Shown: positions 1 to 8,005 of the stretch, in pieces
Layout: each line of letters begins with the position of its first letter
Numbering within the stretch: the first letter of the stretch is position 1
DNA from: Helicobacteraceae bacterium
GTDB lineage: Bacteria; Campylobacterota; Campylobacteria; Campylobacterales; Sulfurimonadaceae
Direction: 5' to 3'
NCBI GenBank assembly: GCA_021163845.1
Contig: JAGGTH010000033.1
Span: 1-64,000, forward strand
DNA: 64,000 bases
Made by a program: the position numbers and the translations under genes
The notes under the pieces: generated by a model
What the model was told of the DNA's origin: nothing
Seen by the model: only the letters and a program-made list of their open reading frames with translations
The model's database searches: none

Positions 1-15
1 GTTAAAGGTTGTCAA

Positions 16-903
16 ATGGAACAATTAATCAATCAAGATAAATTTTTAATTAATTTTGTCCCTGAACAATGGGACTCAGTAACAAAATTTAGAAAGTTTA
101 AATATATACCTCTAGAAGATAATAGATTATTTAAAAGAGGAATTAGTACCACTGAAGAACATTTGGCAAAATTTCGTACTTTAGCAGAAATTGCAAATGA
201 GTTGATACCAAAACTTGAAATAGATGAAAATGAATTAAAAAAAGATGCTTATTCATCAGCTAAGTATTCAAGACAACTCTCCTCTATTGTTGAATGTAAT
301 ATAAATGAATTATATTCATCCCTTGATGGAATAAGAGATGTAATTTATTCAGTTTATTCACATATCCAAGGGATACAAAAAAAATCAACAAGTAAATTAT
401 TCTCAAAAGCAAAAGAAAATATGTATCCGAACAATTTTCCAATTGAATTAAATACTCTTCTTTCAGAAGCTTATGATAAATGGTTTATTCAATTACGAAT
501 TTATAGAACAGAATTTACTCATGGAAGTTTAGGCTCTTGCCACAAAGATTACAAAACCAATAAAATATCTTATATGCACTCAGGGTTAGGCAAAAATCAA
601 AAAGCACTAGTTATTGATGATTTTATATCTTATATAAATGATACATTTAAAAATGTTCTATTATTGCAGCATAATATTTTTGAGTTTTTATATAACACAC
701 TTCCTCTTGAACCAACAGTACTTCCATGGGGGATTTATAAAGGAAAATTTTATATAAGATATCTTGAACCAGAAAATAATTTAACATTTAATAGTGGTTT
801 ATGTCGTTCATTAGAATACAGTACTGCTTGTCCATTAAAAGATAAGTGTGGTGCATATACTAATGCTATAAAACATAACAAAGCTTTGGAGAAAAATAGT
901 TGA
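16..903 (+). CDS. Hypothetical protein with a possible HEPN-like motif
   Basis: I do not recognise this 295-residue protein as a named family. It begins with ATG behind an AAAGG ribosome binding site 7 bases upstream. The protein is soluble, with no signal peptide or membrane segment. Around residue 160 it reads YRTEFTHGS, which contains R-x4-H, the spacing of the catalytic motif of HEPN RNases; the surrounding region is predicted helical by eye. Near the C-terminus are several cysteines (CRSLEYSTACPLKDKCG) that could bind metal. Base composition is clearly more AT-rich than the NosL operon next to it, suggesting accessory or transferred DNA. Upstream partners lie outside the window, so a toxin-antitoxin or defence role is only a possibility; one short motif cannot establish a HEPN fold. 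Confidence 0.6.
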   Translation: MEQLINQDKFLINFVPEQWDSVTKFRKFKYIPLEDNRLFKRGISTTEEHLAKFRTLAEIANELIPKLEIDENELKKDAYSSAKYSRQLSSIVECNINELYSSLDGIRDVIYSVYSHIQGIQKKSTSKLFSKAKENMYPNNFPIELNTLLSEAYDKWFIQLRIYRTEFTHGSLGSCHKDYKTNKISYMHSGLGKNQKALVIDDFISYINDTFKNVLLLQHNIFEFLYNTLPLEPTVLPWGIYKGKFYIRYLEPENNLTFNSGLCRSLEYSTACPLKDKCGAYTNAIKHNKALEKNS

Positions 904-923
904 CCCTACAGGTACAACTATTT
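894..923 (+). terminator. Weak hairpin at the end of the first gene
   Basis: AAATAGTTG and CAACTATTT form a 9-bp inverted repeat with a 12-base loop that overlaps the stop codon of the preceding gene. There is no long run of T after it, so it may be a weak terminator or an mRNA 3' stabilising hairpin. Confidence 0.35.
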
Positions 924-981
924 CTCAACTCAAACGTTATCAGATATGAACCTCTTTAACAGATAATTAACACTAAGCCTT

Positions 982-987
982 TATAAT
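982..987 (+). promoter_or_regulatory. Candidate -10 box of the NosL operon
   Basis: A perfect TATAAT lies 28 bases before the NosL start, followed by the RBS-like AAAGG. Campylobacterota sigma-70 promoters often have a strong -10 and a poorly conserved -35, which fits here. The position is seen in the sequence; activity is inferred. Confidence 0.45.
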
Positions 988-1015
988 ACTACAATTTCAT
1001 TTTAAAGGCTCTCCC

Positions 1016-2137
1016 ATGTCATTTTTCAAAATCCTCTTTTCTCTCTCTTTGTTGCTCTCCCTCTCCCTTTTTGCCAACACTTACGAAAAAAATGCACAGA
1101 CAAAACCTGTGCTTACTCAACAAGGGGCGCAAAAAGAGTGGTGCCCTGTGTGTGGGATGAAGCTTGAGAGTTATTATAAAACCTCTCATTACGCAAGGCT
1201 CGCAGATGGTAAAGAGCGTCAATATTGTTCGATTCGTTGTTTGGCTGTGGATATGCAAGAGTATGCGATAGATCTCAGTAGCGTGCGTGTGGTGGATGCT
1301 ATGAGTGAGAAGGTGCTAGAAGCGAGTGAGGCTTTTTATGTGATGGGCTCGGATGTGGCAGGGACGATGACCAAGGTGAGTAAACTTGCTTTTGGCACAA
1401 AAGAGGATGCCCTCGTGTTTATCAAAGAGCATGGTGGAAAGCTTGTGCGTTTTGAAGAGGCTCTCAAGGCGGCGCAAAACTCTTTGGCTTCGGATGTAGC
1501 GATGGTGCAGATGAAAAAAGAGAAAAAAGTCTATCCGATGGGCAAGAAGATCTTTGAGAAGATGTGTGCGCAAGATATTGATCCAACAGAATATTTAGAG
1601 ATCAATGCACTCAAAGCCGCTCTTGTAGAGAAAAAACTTTGTAAACCACTTGCAGAAAAACAGCTCCAAGCACTCTCGCTGTATTTATGGGAGGTGAAGC
1701 GTTTTGGAGATCTTGAGGCTTTGGGGGATGTAGTAAAAGTTGTAAAAGATGAGAAATGCCCAGTTTGTGGGATGTTTGTAGCAAAATATCCACGTTGGAC
1801 GGCACAGATATTTTATGGTGAGACCCGCTTCTCTTTTGATGGGGTCAAAGATCTGATGAAGTTTTATTACGAGCCAAGACGTTGGGGGAAATATGAAAAC
1901 TTTACCCGTGAAAAGATCTCAAAGCTGTTAGTCACAGACTACTATTCGCAAAAAGCGATTGATGGGCGCGAGGCTTTTTATGTGCTAGGAAGTGATATCT
2001 ATGGACCGATGGGGAATGAACTTATCCCTTTTGCCTCAAAAAAGGATGCAAAAACCTTTCTTATGGATCATAAAGGTGCTAAAATACTGCAATTTAATGA
2101 GATTCGCGTAGAGGATGTATATAAACTAGATGAATAA
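1016..2137 (+). CDS. Double-domain NosL family protein (putative copper chaperone)
   Basis: This exported protein of 373 residues has a signal peptide (about residues 1-20) and two NosL-type modules. Each opens with CPVCGM, near residues 43 and 248, and closes with a FYV(M/L)GSD stretch followed by a KDA helix. NosL proteins bind Cu(I) through such cysteine and methionine residues and are linked to copper delivery to nitrous oxide reductase. The first module also has a C-x3-C (YCSIRC) that the second lacks. Between them sits a stretch with KKIFEKMC and LQALSLYLW that resembles a cytochrome c fold but has no CxxCH, so haem is not expected. It heads an operon with ABC transporter genes. No nosZ is present in the window, so the copper client is unknown. 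Confidence 0.8.
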   Translation: MSFFKILFSLSLLLSLSLFANTYEKNAQTKPVLTQQGAQKEWCPVCGMKLESYYKTSHYARLADGKERQYCSIRCLAVDMQEYAIDLSSVRVVDAMSEKVLEASEAFYVMGSDVAGTMTKVSKLAFGTKEDALVFIKEHGGKLVRFEEALKAAQNSLASDVAMVQMKKEKKVYPMGKKIFEKMCAQDIDPTEYLEINALKAALVEKKLCKPLAEKQLQALSLYLWEVKRFGDLEALGDVVKVVKDEKCPVCGMFVAKYPRWTAQIFYGETRFSFDGVKDLMKFYYEPRRWGKYENFTREKISKLLVTDYYSQKAIDGREAFYVLGSDIYGPMGNELIPFASKKDAKTFLMDHKGAKILQFNEIRVEDVYKLDE

Positions 2138-2441
2138 AACAACAAAAGGGCTTTTTCTTTTTTTGAGTATTTTACTCTTTGTTTTTCTTGGGCAACTTGG
2201 CTATCTTTTTGCCACACAGAGCGTGACTCAAGAGGCAAAAGAGAAGAAGCAACTTTTTGTCTCACTTACATCCCTTCCTGATCTTGCCATAGCAACAGAA
2301 GCCGACTACATTAGACACCGCAGTATGAGTGATTATTTCTCCCTTTTTAAAGAGGGACCATTTTTGCGTGAATATTTTGTCTCTAGCTATCTTTATGCAC
2401 CCTCAACTCAATACTTTACAGCGAGATCCTATGAGAAATAG
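2130..2441 (+). CDS. Small membrane-anchored protein of the NosL operon
   Basis: This 103-residue protein of unknown family has one hydrophobic segment near the N-terminus (about residues 8-28, rich in Leu and Phe), followed by a charged, probably periplasmic, tail. Its start overlaps the NosL gene by 8 bases and its end overlaps the permease gene by 11 bases, so translation of all three is probably coupled. That arrangement suggests it works with NosL and the transporter, for example as an adaptor between the exported copper protein and the FtsX-type permease. This is inference from position only; no recognisable catalytic or metal motif is visible in it. Confidence 0.65.
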   Translation: MNKTTKGLFLFLSILLFVFLGQLGYLFATQSVTQEAKEKKQLFVSLTSLPDLAIATEADYIRHRSMSDYFSLFKEGPFLREYFVSSYLYAPSTQYFTARSYEK

Positions 2442-3609
2442 AATCAACTTTTATCTCTTAGAATACGCACTTCACTCTCTTTGGCGTCAAAAGTCTAAAA
2501 CACTTTTTATAGGGCTTGTGCTCACACTGCTTATCTTTTTACTCAGCGCACTTTTTTTTATCGCAAGCTCAATTAAACACGAGCTCGCTCAAAGTGTCGA
2601 CGCGCTCCCTGAGATCACCGTGCAAAAGCTCCAAGGGGGAAAACACACTAACATCCCAAGCTCGGCTGTGGATACTATTCTCTCCATTCACGGTGTTGAA
2701 GATGCGATTGCGCGTGTGTGGGGCTATTACTATTTTCAAAAAGCGGGTGTGCCTTTTGTGCTTGTTGGCGTTGATCCTTTTGAAGAGCAATATAAGAAGA
2801 GCTTGCAAAAGATCGTTGATAATTATGAGATATCAAGCCAAGAGCAGATGCTTGTGGGCAGAGGGGTTTATGAGATCTTCAAAGAGCACCATTATGAAGA
2901 GAGTTTTAACTTTATCAAATCTGATGGATCACTTTATACCCTCCCTATTGCTGGAGTGTTTACAGAAACGATAGAACTTGAGTCTAATGATATGATCATC
3001 CTCTCCAAACAAAGTGCGCGTGAGATCTTTGCTATGGATGCAGATATGGCGACGGATATTGTGGTCAAAGTGGCAAATCCTGAGGAGATAGCGATGGTGG
3101 CTTCTAAGATACAGCTCGCTTTTCCTGATGCGCGAATCATCACCAAAGAGGCTTTGCAGATCAGCTATGCCAATATTATTGATTATAAAAGTGGGGTGTT
3201 TTTGAGTCTATTTATTGTCTCCCTTTTTACTTTTTTTATGATCATTTATGACAAGCTAAGTGGTTTGAGCACGCAAGAGAGACGAGAGATAGGGATCTTA
3301 AAAGCACTTGGCTGGAAGGTTGAGTTGATCTTAAAAGAGAAGTTTTATGAAGCGGCACTTTTGTCGTTTGTAAGTTATCTCGTGGGTGTGAGTGTGGCAC
3401 TTTTTTATGTTTATATTCTTCATGCACCGCTACTGCGAAATATATTTGAGGGGTATTCGGTGCTTCGTAGCAGCTTTCATCTCCCCTTTGTGCTTGATTT
3501 TCAAACACTCGCACTTTTGTTTTTTCTCAGCATCCCTCTTTATGTGGCTGCGAGTATTATCCCCTCATGGAGAGTAGCAACCCAAGAAGCAGATGAGGTG
3601 ATGCGATGA
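2431..3609 (+). CDS. ABC transporter permease, FtsX/MacB family
   Basis: The ORF track opens at 2329, but I place the start at the ATG at 2431 (MRNRINFYLL). This removes most of the overlap with the previous gene and puts the first membrane segment at the usual place. The resulting 392-residue protein has one N-terminal membrane segment, a large periplasmic domain (roughly residues 45-265) and three C-terminal membrane segments. The last part contains RREIGILKALGW, the hallmark of FtsX-like permeases (LolC/E, MacB). This architecture usually extracts lipoproteins or drives mechanical work across the periplasm rather than moving ions. It pairs with the ATPase that follows, whose start overlaps by 4 bases. 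It is not NosY-like, so the operon differs from classical nos clusters. Confidence 0.85.
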   Translation: MRNRINFYLLEYALHSLWRQKSKTLFIGLVLTLLIFLLSALFFIASSIKHELAQSVDALPEITVQKLQGGKHTNIPSSAVDTILSIHGVEDAIARVWGYYYFQKAGVPFVLVGVDPFEEQYKKSLQKIVDNYEISSQEQMLVGRGVYEIFKEHHYEESFNFIKSDGSLYTLPIAGVFTETIELESNDMIILSKQSAREIFAMDADMATDIVVKVANPEEIAMVASKIQLAFPDARIITKEALQISYANIIDYKSGVFLSLFIVSLFTFFMIIYDKLSGLSTQERREIGILKALGWKVELILKEKFYEAALLSFVSYLVGVSVALFYVYILHAPLLRNIFEGYSVLRSSFHLPFVLDFQTLALLFFLSIPLYVAASIIPSWRVATQEADEVMR

Positions 3610-4274
3610 TAGAGCTCAAAAATCTCTCTAAAAGTTATGCGATAAGCAAAGAGCAAACAAGTGAAGCCCTAAGAGGCATAGACCTCAAAATAGAGGAGGG
3701 GGAGCTTGTGATTTTAAAGGGTCCGAGTGGAAGTGGAAAAAGTACCATTCTTTCTCTTATCGCAGCTCTGAGTAAGCCCACAAGTGGGGATGTACTTGTT
3801 GATGGAAAAAATATATCTAAACTCTCAGATGATTTTGCAGCACTCTATCGAGGAAAAAATATCGGTTTTGTATTTCAAAAATATAACCTTTTAGCAAACC
3901 TGAGTGTGGCGCAAAATATCACGCTTCCCCTTATCCCTTTGAATCCTCCGCTTCATGAGCTTGAAGCAGAGCTAGAGAGTGTGATGCAGATGTTTCATAT
4001 AGAGCATAAAAAAGATGTGATGGTCTCTAAACTCTCAGGTGGTGAGCAGCAACGCGTAGCAATCGCGCGCGCTTGTATAAATGACCCTAAAATTATTTTA
4101 GCAGATGAGCCTACAGCCAACCTTGATAAAACCCTCTCCCTACATTTTATAGAGATCCTCAAAGAGCTCAAAGCTCTTAACAAAACTATCATTGTAGCGA
4201 CCCACGATCCACTCTTCTTTGGGCTTGATTTTGTGGATAGAGAGATCGAGATAGCAGATGGAGCGCTTGTTTAA
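3606..4274 (+). CDS. ABC transporter ATP-binding protein (LolD/MacB type)
   Basis: This is a single nucleotide-binding domain of 222 residues. Walker A is GPSGSGKST (about residue 38), the signature is [14 protein letters not shown], and Walker B is [12 protein letters not shown], followed by a switch histidine in ATHD. Sequence and length match the LolD/FtsE/MacB group that energises FtsX-type permeases. Its ATG overlaps the permease stop (ATGA), so the two are co-translated and form one transporter. The adjacent NosL gene suggests that it serves copper or cuproprotein assembly, but a lipoprotein-handling role cannot be excluded. Confidence 0.9.
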   Translation: MIELKNLSKSYAISKEQTSEALRGIDLKIEEGELVILKGPSGSGKSTILSLIAALSKPTSGDVLVDGKNISKLSDDFAALYRGKNIGFVFQKYNLLANLSVAQNITLPLIPLNPPLHELEAELESVMQMFHIEHKKDVMVSKLSGGEQQRVAIARACINDPKIILADEPTANLDKTLSLHFIEILKELKALNKTIIVATHDPLFFGLDFVDREIEIADGALV

Positions 4275-5218
4275 TGCTCTTACATCCTGAGGTATTAGCG
4301 ATATTACTTGTCAATACACTTTTCTTTCTTTTTGCACTTATAGCGTTTGTTTTGAGTGTGCGGATTGTTTTGTTTTATAATGCAGATGAATCTACATCCC
4401 TTCAATACAAACTTCAAAAAGAGGGGTATTTAGCCTCTACGATTATCAAGTTTATTTTTATCCTCAAGATCCCTCTTTTTTTATTTTTTGTCTTTACTCT
4501 TGATAGCCTCTCAAACCTTATAACAGGGGCAATGTGCGCGGCAGGTGTGGTCGATGCAACAGTGTATGGCAACTATCTTTTTGTTTTGAAGATCCTCAAC
4601 CTCTATCTTTTTGCTTTTTGGTTGATGCTGCATTACCGTGAGAGTAAAAGGGAGGTTCCACGCTACACAAAAGAGAAATATATCTTTTTTCTTTTGCTTT
4701 TTATCCTCTTTATGATCGAGGTGGCTGTAGAGTTTTTGATGTTTGATGCGATAGAGCTTGATAAGATGGTAGATTGTTGTGGCACACTTTATTCGAGTAC
4801 GAGTGCTTCGTATATCTCGACACTTTTTCATATCAATACGCCATTGCTTCTAGGTTTGTTTTATGCAAACGGGGTACTTCTTTTACTTTTTTATCGTTTG
4901 AAAAACAGATACTTTTTTGCCCTTGCGAGTGCGCTCTTTTTTGTGAGTGCACTTCTCTCTCTTATCGCTTTTTTTGGCACCTATATCTATGAGTTACCAA
5001 CGCATCATTGCCCATTTTGCTTTTTACAAAAAGAGTATTACTATGTAGGCTATCTTTTGTATGCTCTTTTATTTACGAGCACTTTTTATGGTGTGGCAAG
5101 TACCTTTACAGACGAGAAGAGGGGGATGCAATATTCACTGCTTTATGCTTTGATCTATATGTTTATCGTGAGTGCTTATGTGCTTAGCTATTATTTTAAA
5201 ACTGGGGTGTGGCTGTAG
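4274..5218 (+). CDS. Polytopic membrane protein with a CPFC motif
   Basis: This integral membrane protein of 314 residues has about eight hydrophobic segments. It begins one base inside the ATPase gene (TAATG), so it is the last member of the NosL operon. Two features stand out: a cysteine pair with serine-rich surroundings (DCCGTLYSS, about residue 167), and HHCPFCFLQKEYY near residue 243 in a predicted loop before a membrane helix. A CxxC next to paired histidines could bind copper or act in thiol exchange, as in DsbB- or VKOR-like proteins, but I cannot assign it to those families. A role in metal or redox handling alongside the NosL protein is inferred from position and motif. Confidence 0.7.
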   Translation: MLLHPEVLAILLVNTLFFLFALIAFVLSVRIVLFYNADESTSLQYKLQKEGYLASTIIKFIFILKIPLFLFFVFTLDSLSNLITGAMCAAGVVDATVYGNYLFVLKILNLYLFAFWLMLHYRESKREVPRYTKEKYIFFLLLFILFMIEVAVEFLMFDAIELDKMVDCCGTLYSSTSASYISTLFHINTPLLLGLFYANGVLLLLFYRLKNRYFFALASALFFVSALLSLIAFFGTYIYELPTHHCPFCFLQKEYYYVGYLLYALLFTSTFYGVASTFTDEKRGMQYSLLYALIYMFIVSAYVLSYYFKTGVWL

Positions 5219-5488
5219 TTATCGATTGCCAAATTGGCTATGCCACCATTCGGCTGGGGTTTGTGAGACACTTTTGATATGCTCTTCATCAAAAGGAAAT
5301 TCAAAATTTTCGCAGTAGTCTAAGATAACTTCATAGGCTTCATTGATCTGCATACTCATTTTTGTGGCTTGTTCGACATTGTCTTTGTGTTTGTCTGGGT
5401 GCCATTTTTTCATAAGGTTTTTGTATTTGAGTTTTATCTCTTTGAGGGTTGATTTCTCACGAAGTCCAAGGAGTGTTTTGGACTTCAT
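5219..5488 (-). CDS. Small J-domain protein
   Basis: This small soluble protein is essentially one J domain. The segment KKWHPDKHKD carries the invariant HPD tripeptide that stimulates DnaK ATPase activity, flanked by the expected helix II lysines and the helix III pattern INEAYEVI. It has no zinc or Gly/Phe region, so it is a type III J protein that recruits DnaK to a specific client. The ORF track uses a TTG at 5509 with no visible RBS; I favour the ATG at 5488 (MKSKTLLGL), giving 89 residues, although neither start has a strong Shine-Dalgarno. It follows ftsZ closely and is probably co-transcribed with it. The client is unknown. Confidence 0.8.
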   Translation of the reverse strand: MKSKTLLGLREKSTLKEIKLKYKNLMKKWHPDKHKDNVEQATKMSMQINEAYEVILDYCENFEFPFDEEHIKSVSQTPAEWWHSQFGNR

Positions 5489-5524
5489 GATCTTTTCAAA
5501 AGAGTGCAATGGAGGGGCTTCTTT

Positions 5525-6640
5525 TTAGTCTTGTTGTTGTCTCATATAAGCAGGGATATCAAGATAGTCACTATCCATATCTCCACCCACTACAAGTCTT
5601 GGGCGTACTTTTGCCTTTGGCTGTGGTGCAGGGTTTTCACTTACAAAGTCTTCGTTGTTGCTAAGCTCTTTTTCAAAACCTGTTGCAACGATAGTGATCT
5701 TGATGAAGTTTTCAGGGATAGAAGCATCTGTAGATGTTCCCCAGATAACCTCTGCTTCATCGTGTGCGCTTTCATGGACTACATCCATAGCTTCTGCAAG
5801 CTCCATCATAGGAAACTCTGGGTGCATCTTGAAGTGAACAAGTACTCCCATCGCTCCATTGATAGACATATTATCTAAGAGTGGAGACTCGATCGCTGCT
5901 TTGATCGCTTCATACGCAGCGTTTTCACCCTCAAATTCACCCACACCCATAAGAGCCATACCTTTATGACTCATAACAGTTTGTAAGTCGGCAAAGTCAA
6001 GGTTGATATCATTCTCACCACTTGAGAGGATAACTCCTGATGTTCCACTTACCGCTTGTGCTAAAACACTATCAACGATCTTGAAACTCTCTTTGAGACC
6101 AAGTTTTCTATCAATGATCGAGAGAAGCTTGTCATTAGGGATAACCACGATAGAATCACTCTCTTTTTTGAGCTCTTCAAGTCCTGATTCAGCAAGTTTG
6201 AGACGTTTACGCCCCTCAAACATAAAAGGTTTTGTTACCACTGAGATTGTCAGTGCTCCTACCTCTTTAGCGATTTGAGCAACAACAGGAGCAGCACCTG
6301 TTCCTGTTCCACCACCAAGACCTGCTGATATAAATACAATATCAGCACCCTCTAGGGCAGCTCTGATCTCATCGTAGTTCTCTAATGCTGATTCTTTTCC
6401 AACTTCTGGCTTCATCCCTGCACCAAGCCCTTTAGTGAGCTTTGTACCGATCTGAATCTTTGTTGCAGCAGAGTTTTCTGATAACACTTGTGCATCTGTA
6501 TTGATAAGAAGCATCTCTATTCCTGAGACACCCTCATTGATCATATGACCGATCATATTACCACCGCCACCACCGACGCCAACTGCTATAATTCTTGCAC
6601 CACTTACACTACTCGCTTCTTGTACTAAAAACGGTTCCAT
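5525..6640 (-). CDS. ftsZ: Cell division protein FtsZ
   Basis: FtsZ is the tubulin-like GTPase that polymerises into the division ring. Visible are the N-terminal glycine-rich nucleotide site (VGGGGGNMI), the tubulin signature GGGTGTGAAP, the T7-loop region with NLDFADL, and the conserved C-terminal tail DIPAYMR that binds FtsA. I place the start at the ATG at 6640 (MEPFLVQEA): AAGGAG lies 8 bases upstream, and the longer ORF start at 6679 would run into ftsA. The result is 371 residues, a normal length for the phylum. It lies 11 bases behind ftsA in the order ppiD-ftsA-ftsZ, which matches Helicobacter and Campylobacter. Confidence 0.98.
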   Translation of the reverse strand: MEPFLVQEASSVSGARIIAVGVGGGGGNMIGHMINEGVSGIEMLLINTDAQVLSENSAATKIQIGTKLTKGLGAGMKPEVGKESALENYDEIRAALEGADIVFISAGLGGGTGTGAAPVVAQIAKEVGALTISVVTKPFMFEGRKRLKLAESGLEELKKESDSIVVIPNDKLLSIIDRKLGLKESFKIVDSVLAQAVSGTSGVILSSGENDINLDFADLQTVMSHKGMALMGVGEFEGENAAYEAIKAAIESPLLDNMSINGAMGVLVHFKMHPEFPMMELAEAMDVVHESAHDEAEVIWGTSTDASIPENFIKITIVATGFEKELSNNEDFVSENPAPQPKAKVRPRLVVGGDMDSDYLDIPAYMRQQQD

Positions 6641-6651
6641 TGTCTCACTCC

Positions 6652-8004
6652 TTAAAATAACTGGGTCGCCCAGTTCCAAAATTTACTTACTGCTCCAGCT
6701 TCATCACTTTTTTTCTCTTTTTTAGGAAGAGTTATCATTGTTTCTTTTTTTTCTACTTCAAGTGAAGGTATCTCCTCTTGAGGTTCACTTGTAAAATCTA
6801 CGCTTGTTTGCGTAGCTGGAATCTCATTGGCATGTCTTACTCTTTTGTTCACATCAATCTCATACGGAGTGAAAGAAGAACCACTATACATCACCAAACC
6901 TATAGCCGTTGAATACTCTGGTGCACGTAAATTATCAAAAAGACCATCCATCTCATAAGGTTTTGCAAGCCTTACAGGGATCGAACCAAAAGTTGCAACT
7001 GCTAACTCGCGGATCCCCTCCATATTGGAAAATCCACCTGTGAGAACGACACCTGCACCGATCTGATCTTTGAGTCCACTGTTTTCTATAAACTGTGCAA
7101 GGATCATAAGTGTTTCTTCCACTCTTGCGAAAATAACATTATGCACGACCTCTAAAGAAACTTCATGCGTAGTGTTTTCATCACCGATGATCGGAAGCTC
7201 GATAAGATCATTGCTTGGCGTTAAAAGCGATCCATAATTAAGCTTAACACTATCTGCAACATTAAGCGGCGTATGTAAAGCCATAGAAAGATCGCTTGTG
7301 ACATGGTTCGAACCTACACCCAAAAAGTCATTGTAGCGAATAGAGTTACCTGAATGGATCGTGATATTGCTCGTGTTTCCGCCCATATCTATAACAGCGA
7401 CTCCAAGCTCTTTCTCATCAAGGTTGAGTGTAGCAATAGAAGAAGCATATCCACTAAGAACTACGTTTTCTACTTCAATCCCTGCACCGCGCACCGCTTT
7501 TTTTAGATTGCTAAGATTTGACTTTTGTGTTGTGATGATGTGTGTTTCTACTTCAAGACGTGATGCGTTCATCCCGAGTGGATCTTCTATATAGTCTTGA
7601 TCATCCACTTTGAAGTTAAAAGGCAGAGCATGGAGCACTTCATATTCATTTGGAATATTTGCATTATACAAAGAGGTATGCATCACTCTTTGGATCTCTT
7701 TAAAGCTGATCTCTTTGTTTGGGATATTTACAATTCCATTAGAGTTCAAACTTTTTGTATACGCACCAGAGATGGAGACGATGGCACTCTTTATATCGCT
7801 TCCGGCAACTCTTTTTGCATCAGCTACAGCCGTTTTGATCGACTTGGAAGCTAGTTCTATATTTGTAATGCTTCCTTTTTTGAGCCCTTGTGCCTTGGTG
7901 GTACCTGCACCTATAATCTGAATAGAGTCATCATCGTTTATTTGAGCTATGATTGCGCATATTTTTGTAGAACCAATATCTATTGCTAATATAGTTTTAC
8001 TCAA
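6652..8004 (-). CDS. ftsA: Cell division protein FtsA
   Basis: FtsA is the actin-like ATPase that anchors FtsZ filaments to the membrane. The protein opens with LAIDIGSTKICAI (phosphate 1 motif) and has VIDMGGNTSNI (phosphate 2) and GVVLTGGFSNMEGI (adenosine motif). The last residues, KFWNWATQLF, fit the amphipathic membrane-targeting helix. At 450 residues it is slightly longer than usual because of a charged linker before that helix. The start codon is TTG at 8004; AAGGA lies about 9 bases upstream, inside the end of ppiD, which supports this start and couples the two genes. The order ppiD-ftsA-ftsZ is conserved in the phylum. Confidence 0.97.
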   Translation of the reverse strand: MSKTILAIDIGSTKICAIIAQINDDDSIQIIGAGTTKAQGLKKGSITNIELASKSIKTAVADAKRVAGSDIKSAIVSISGAYTKSLNSNGIVNIPNKEISFKEIQRVMHTSLYNANIPNEYEVLHALPFNFKVDDQDYIEDPLGMNASRLEVETHIITTQKSNLSNLKKAVRGAGIEVENVVLSGYASSIATLNLDEKELGVAVIDMGGNTSNITIHSGNSIRYNDFLGVGSNHVTSDLSMALHTPLNVADSVKLNYGSLLTPSNDLIELPIIGDENTTHEVSLEVVHNVIFARVEETLMILAQFIENSGLKDQIGAGVVLTGGFSNMEGIRELAVATFGSIPVRLAKPYEMDGLFDNLRAPEYSTAIGLVMYSGSSFTPYEIDVNKRVRHANEIPATQTSVDFTSEPQEEIPSLEVEKKETMITLPKKEKKSDEAGAVSKFWNWATQLF

Positions 8005-8005
8005 A

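Noticed and set aside
1016-5218. Classical nitrous oxide reductase (nos) cluster
   Set aside because: Only NosL-type domains are present; nosZ, nosD, nosF and nosY-like genes are not seen, and the permease is FtsX-type.
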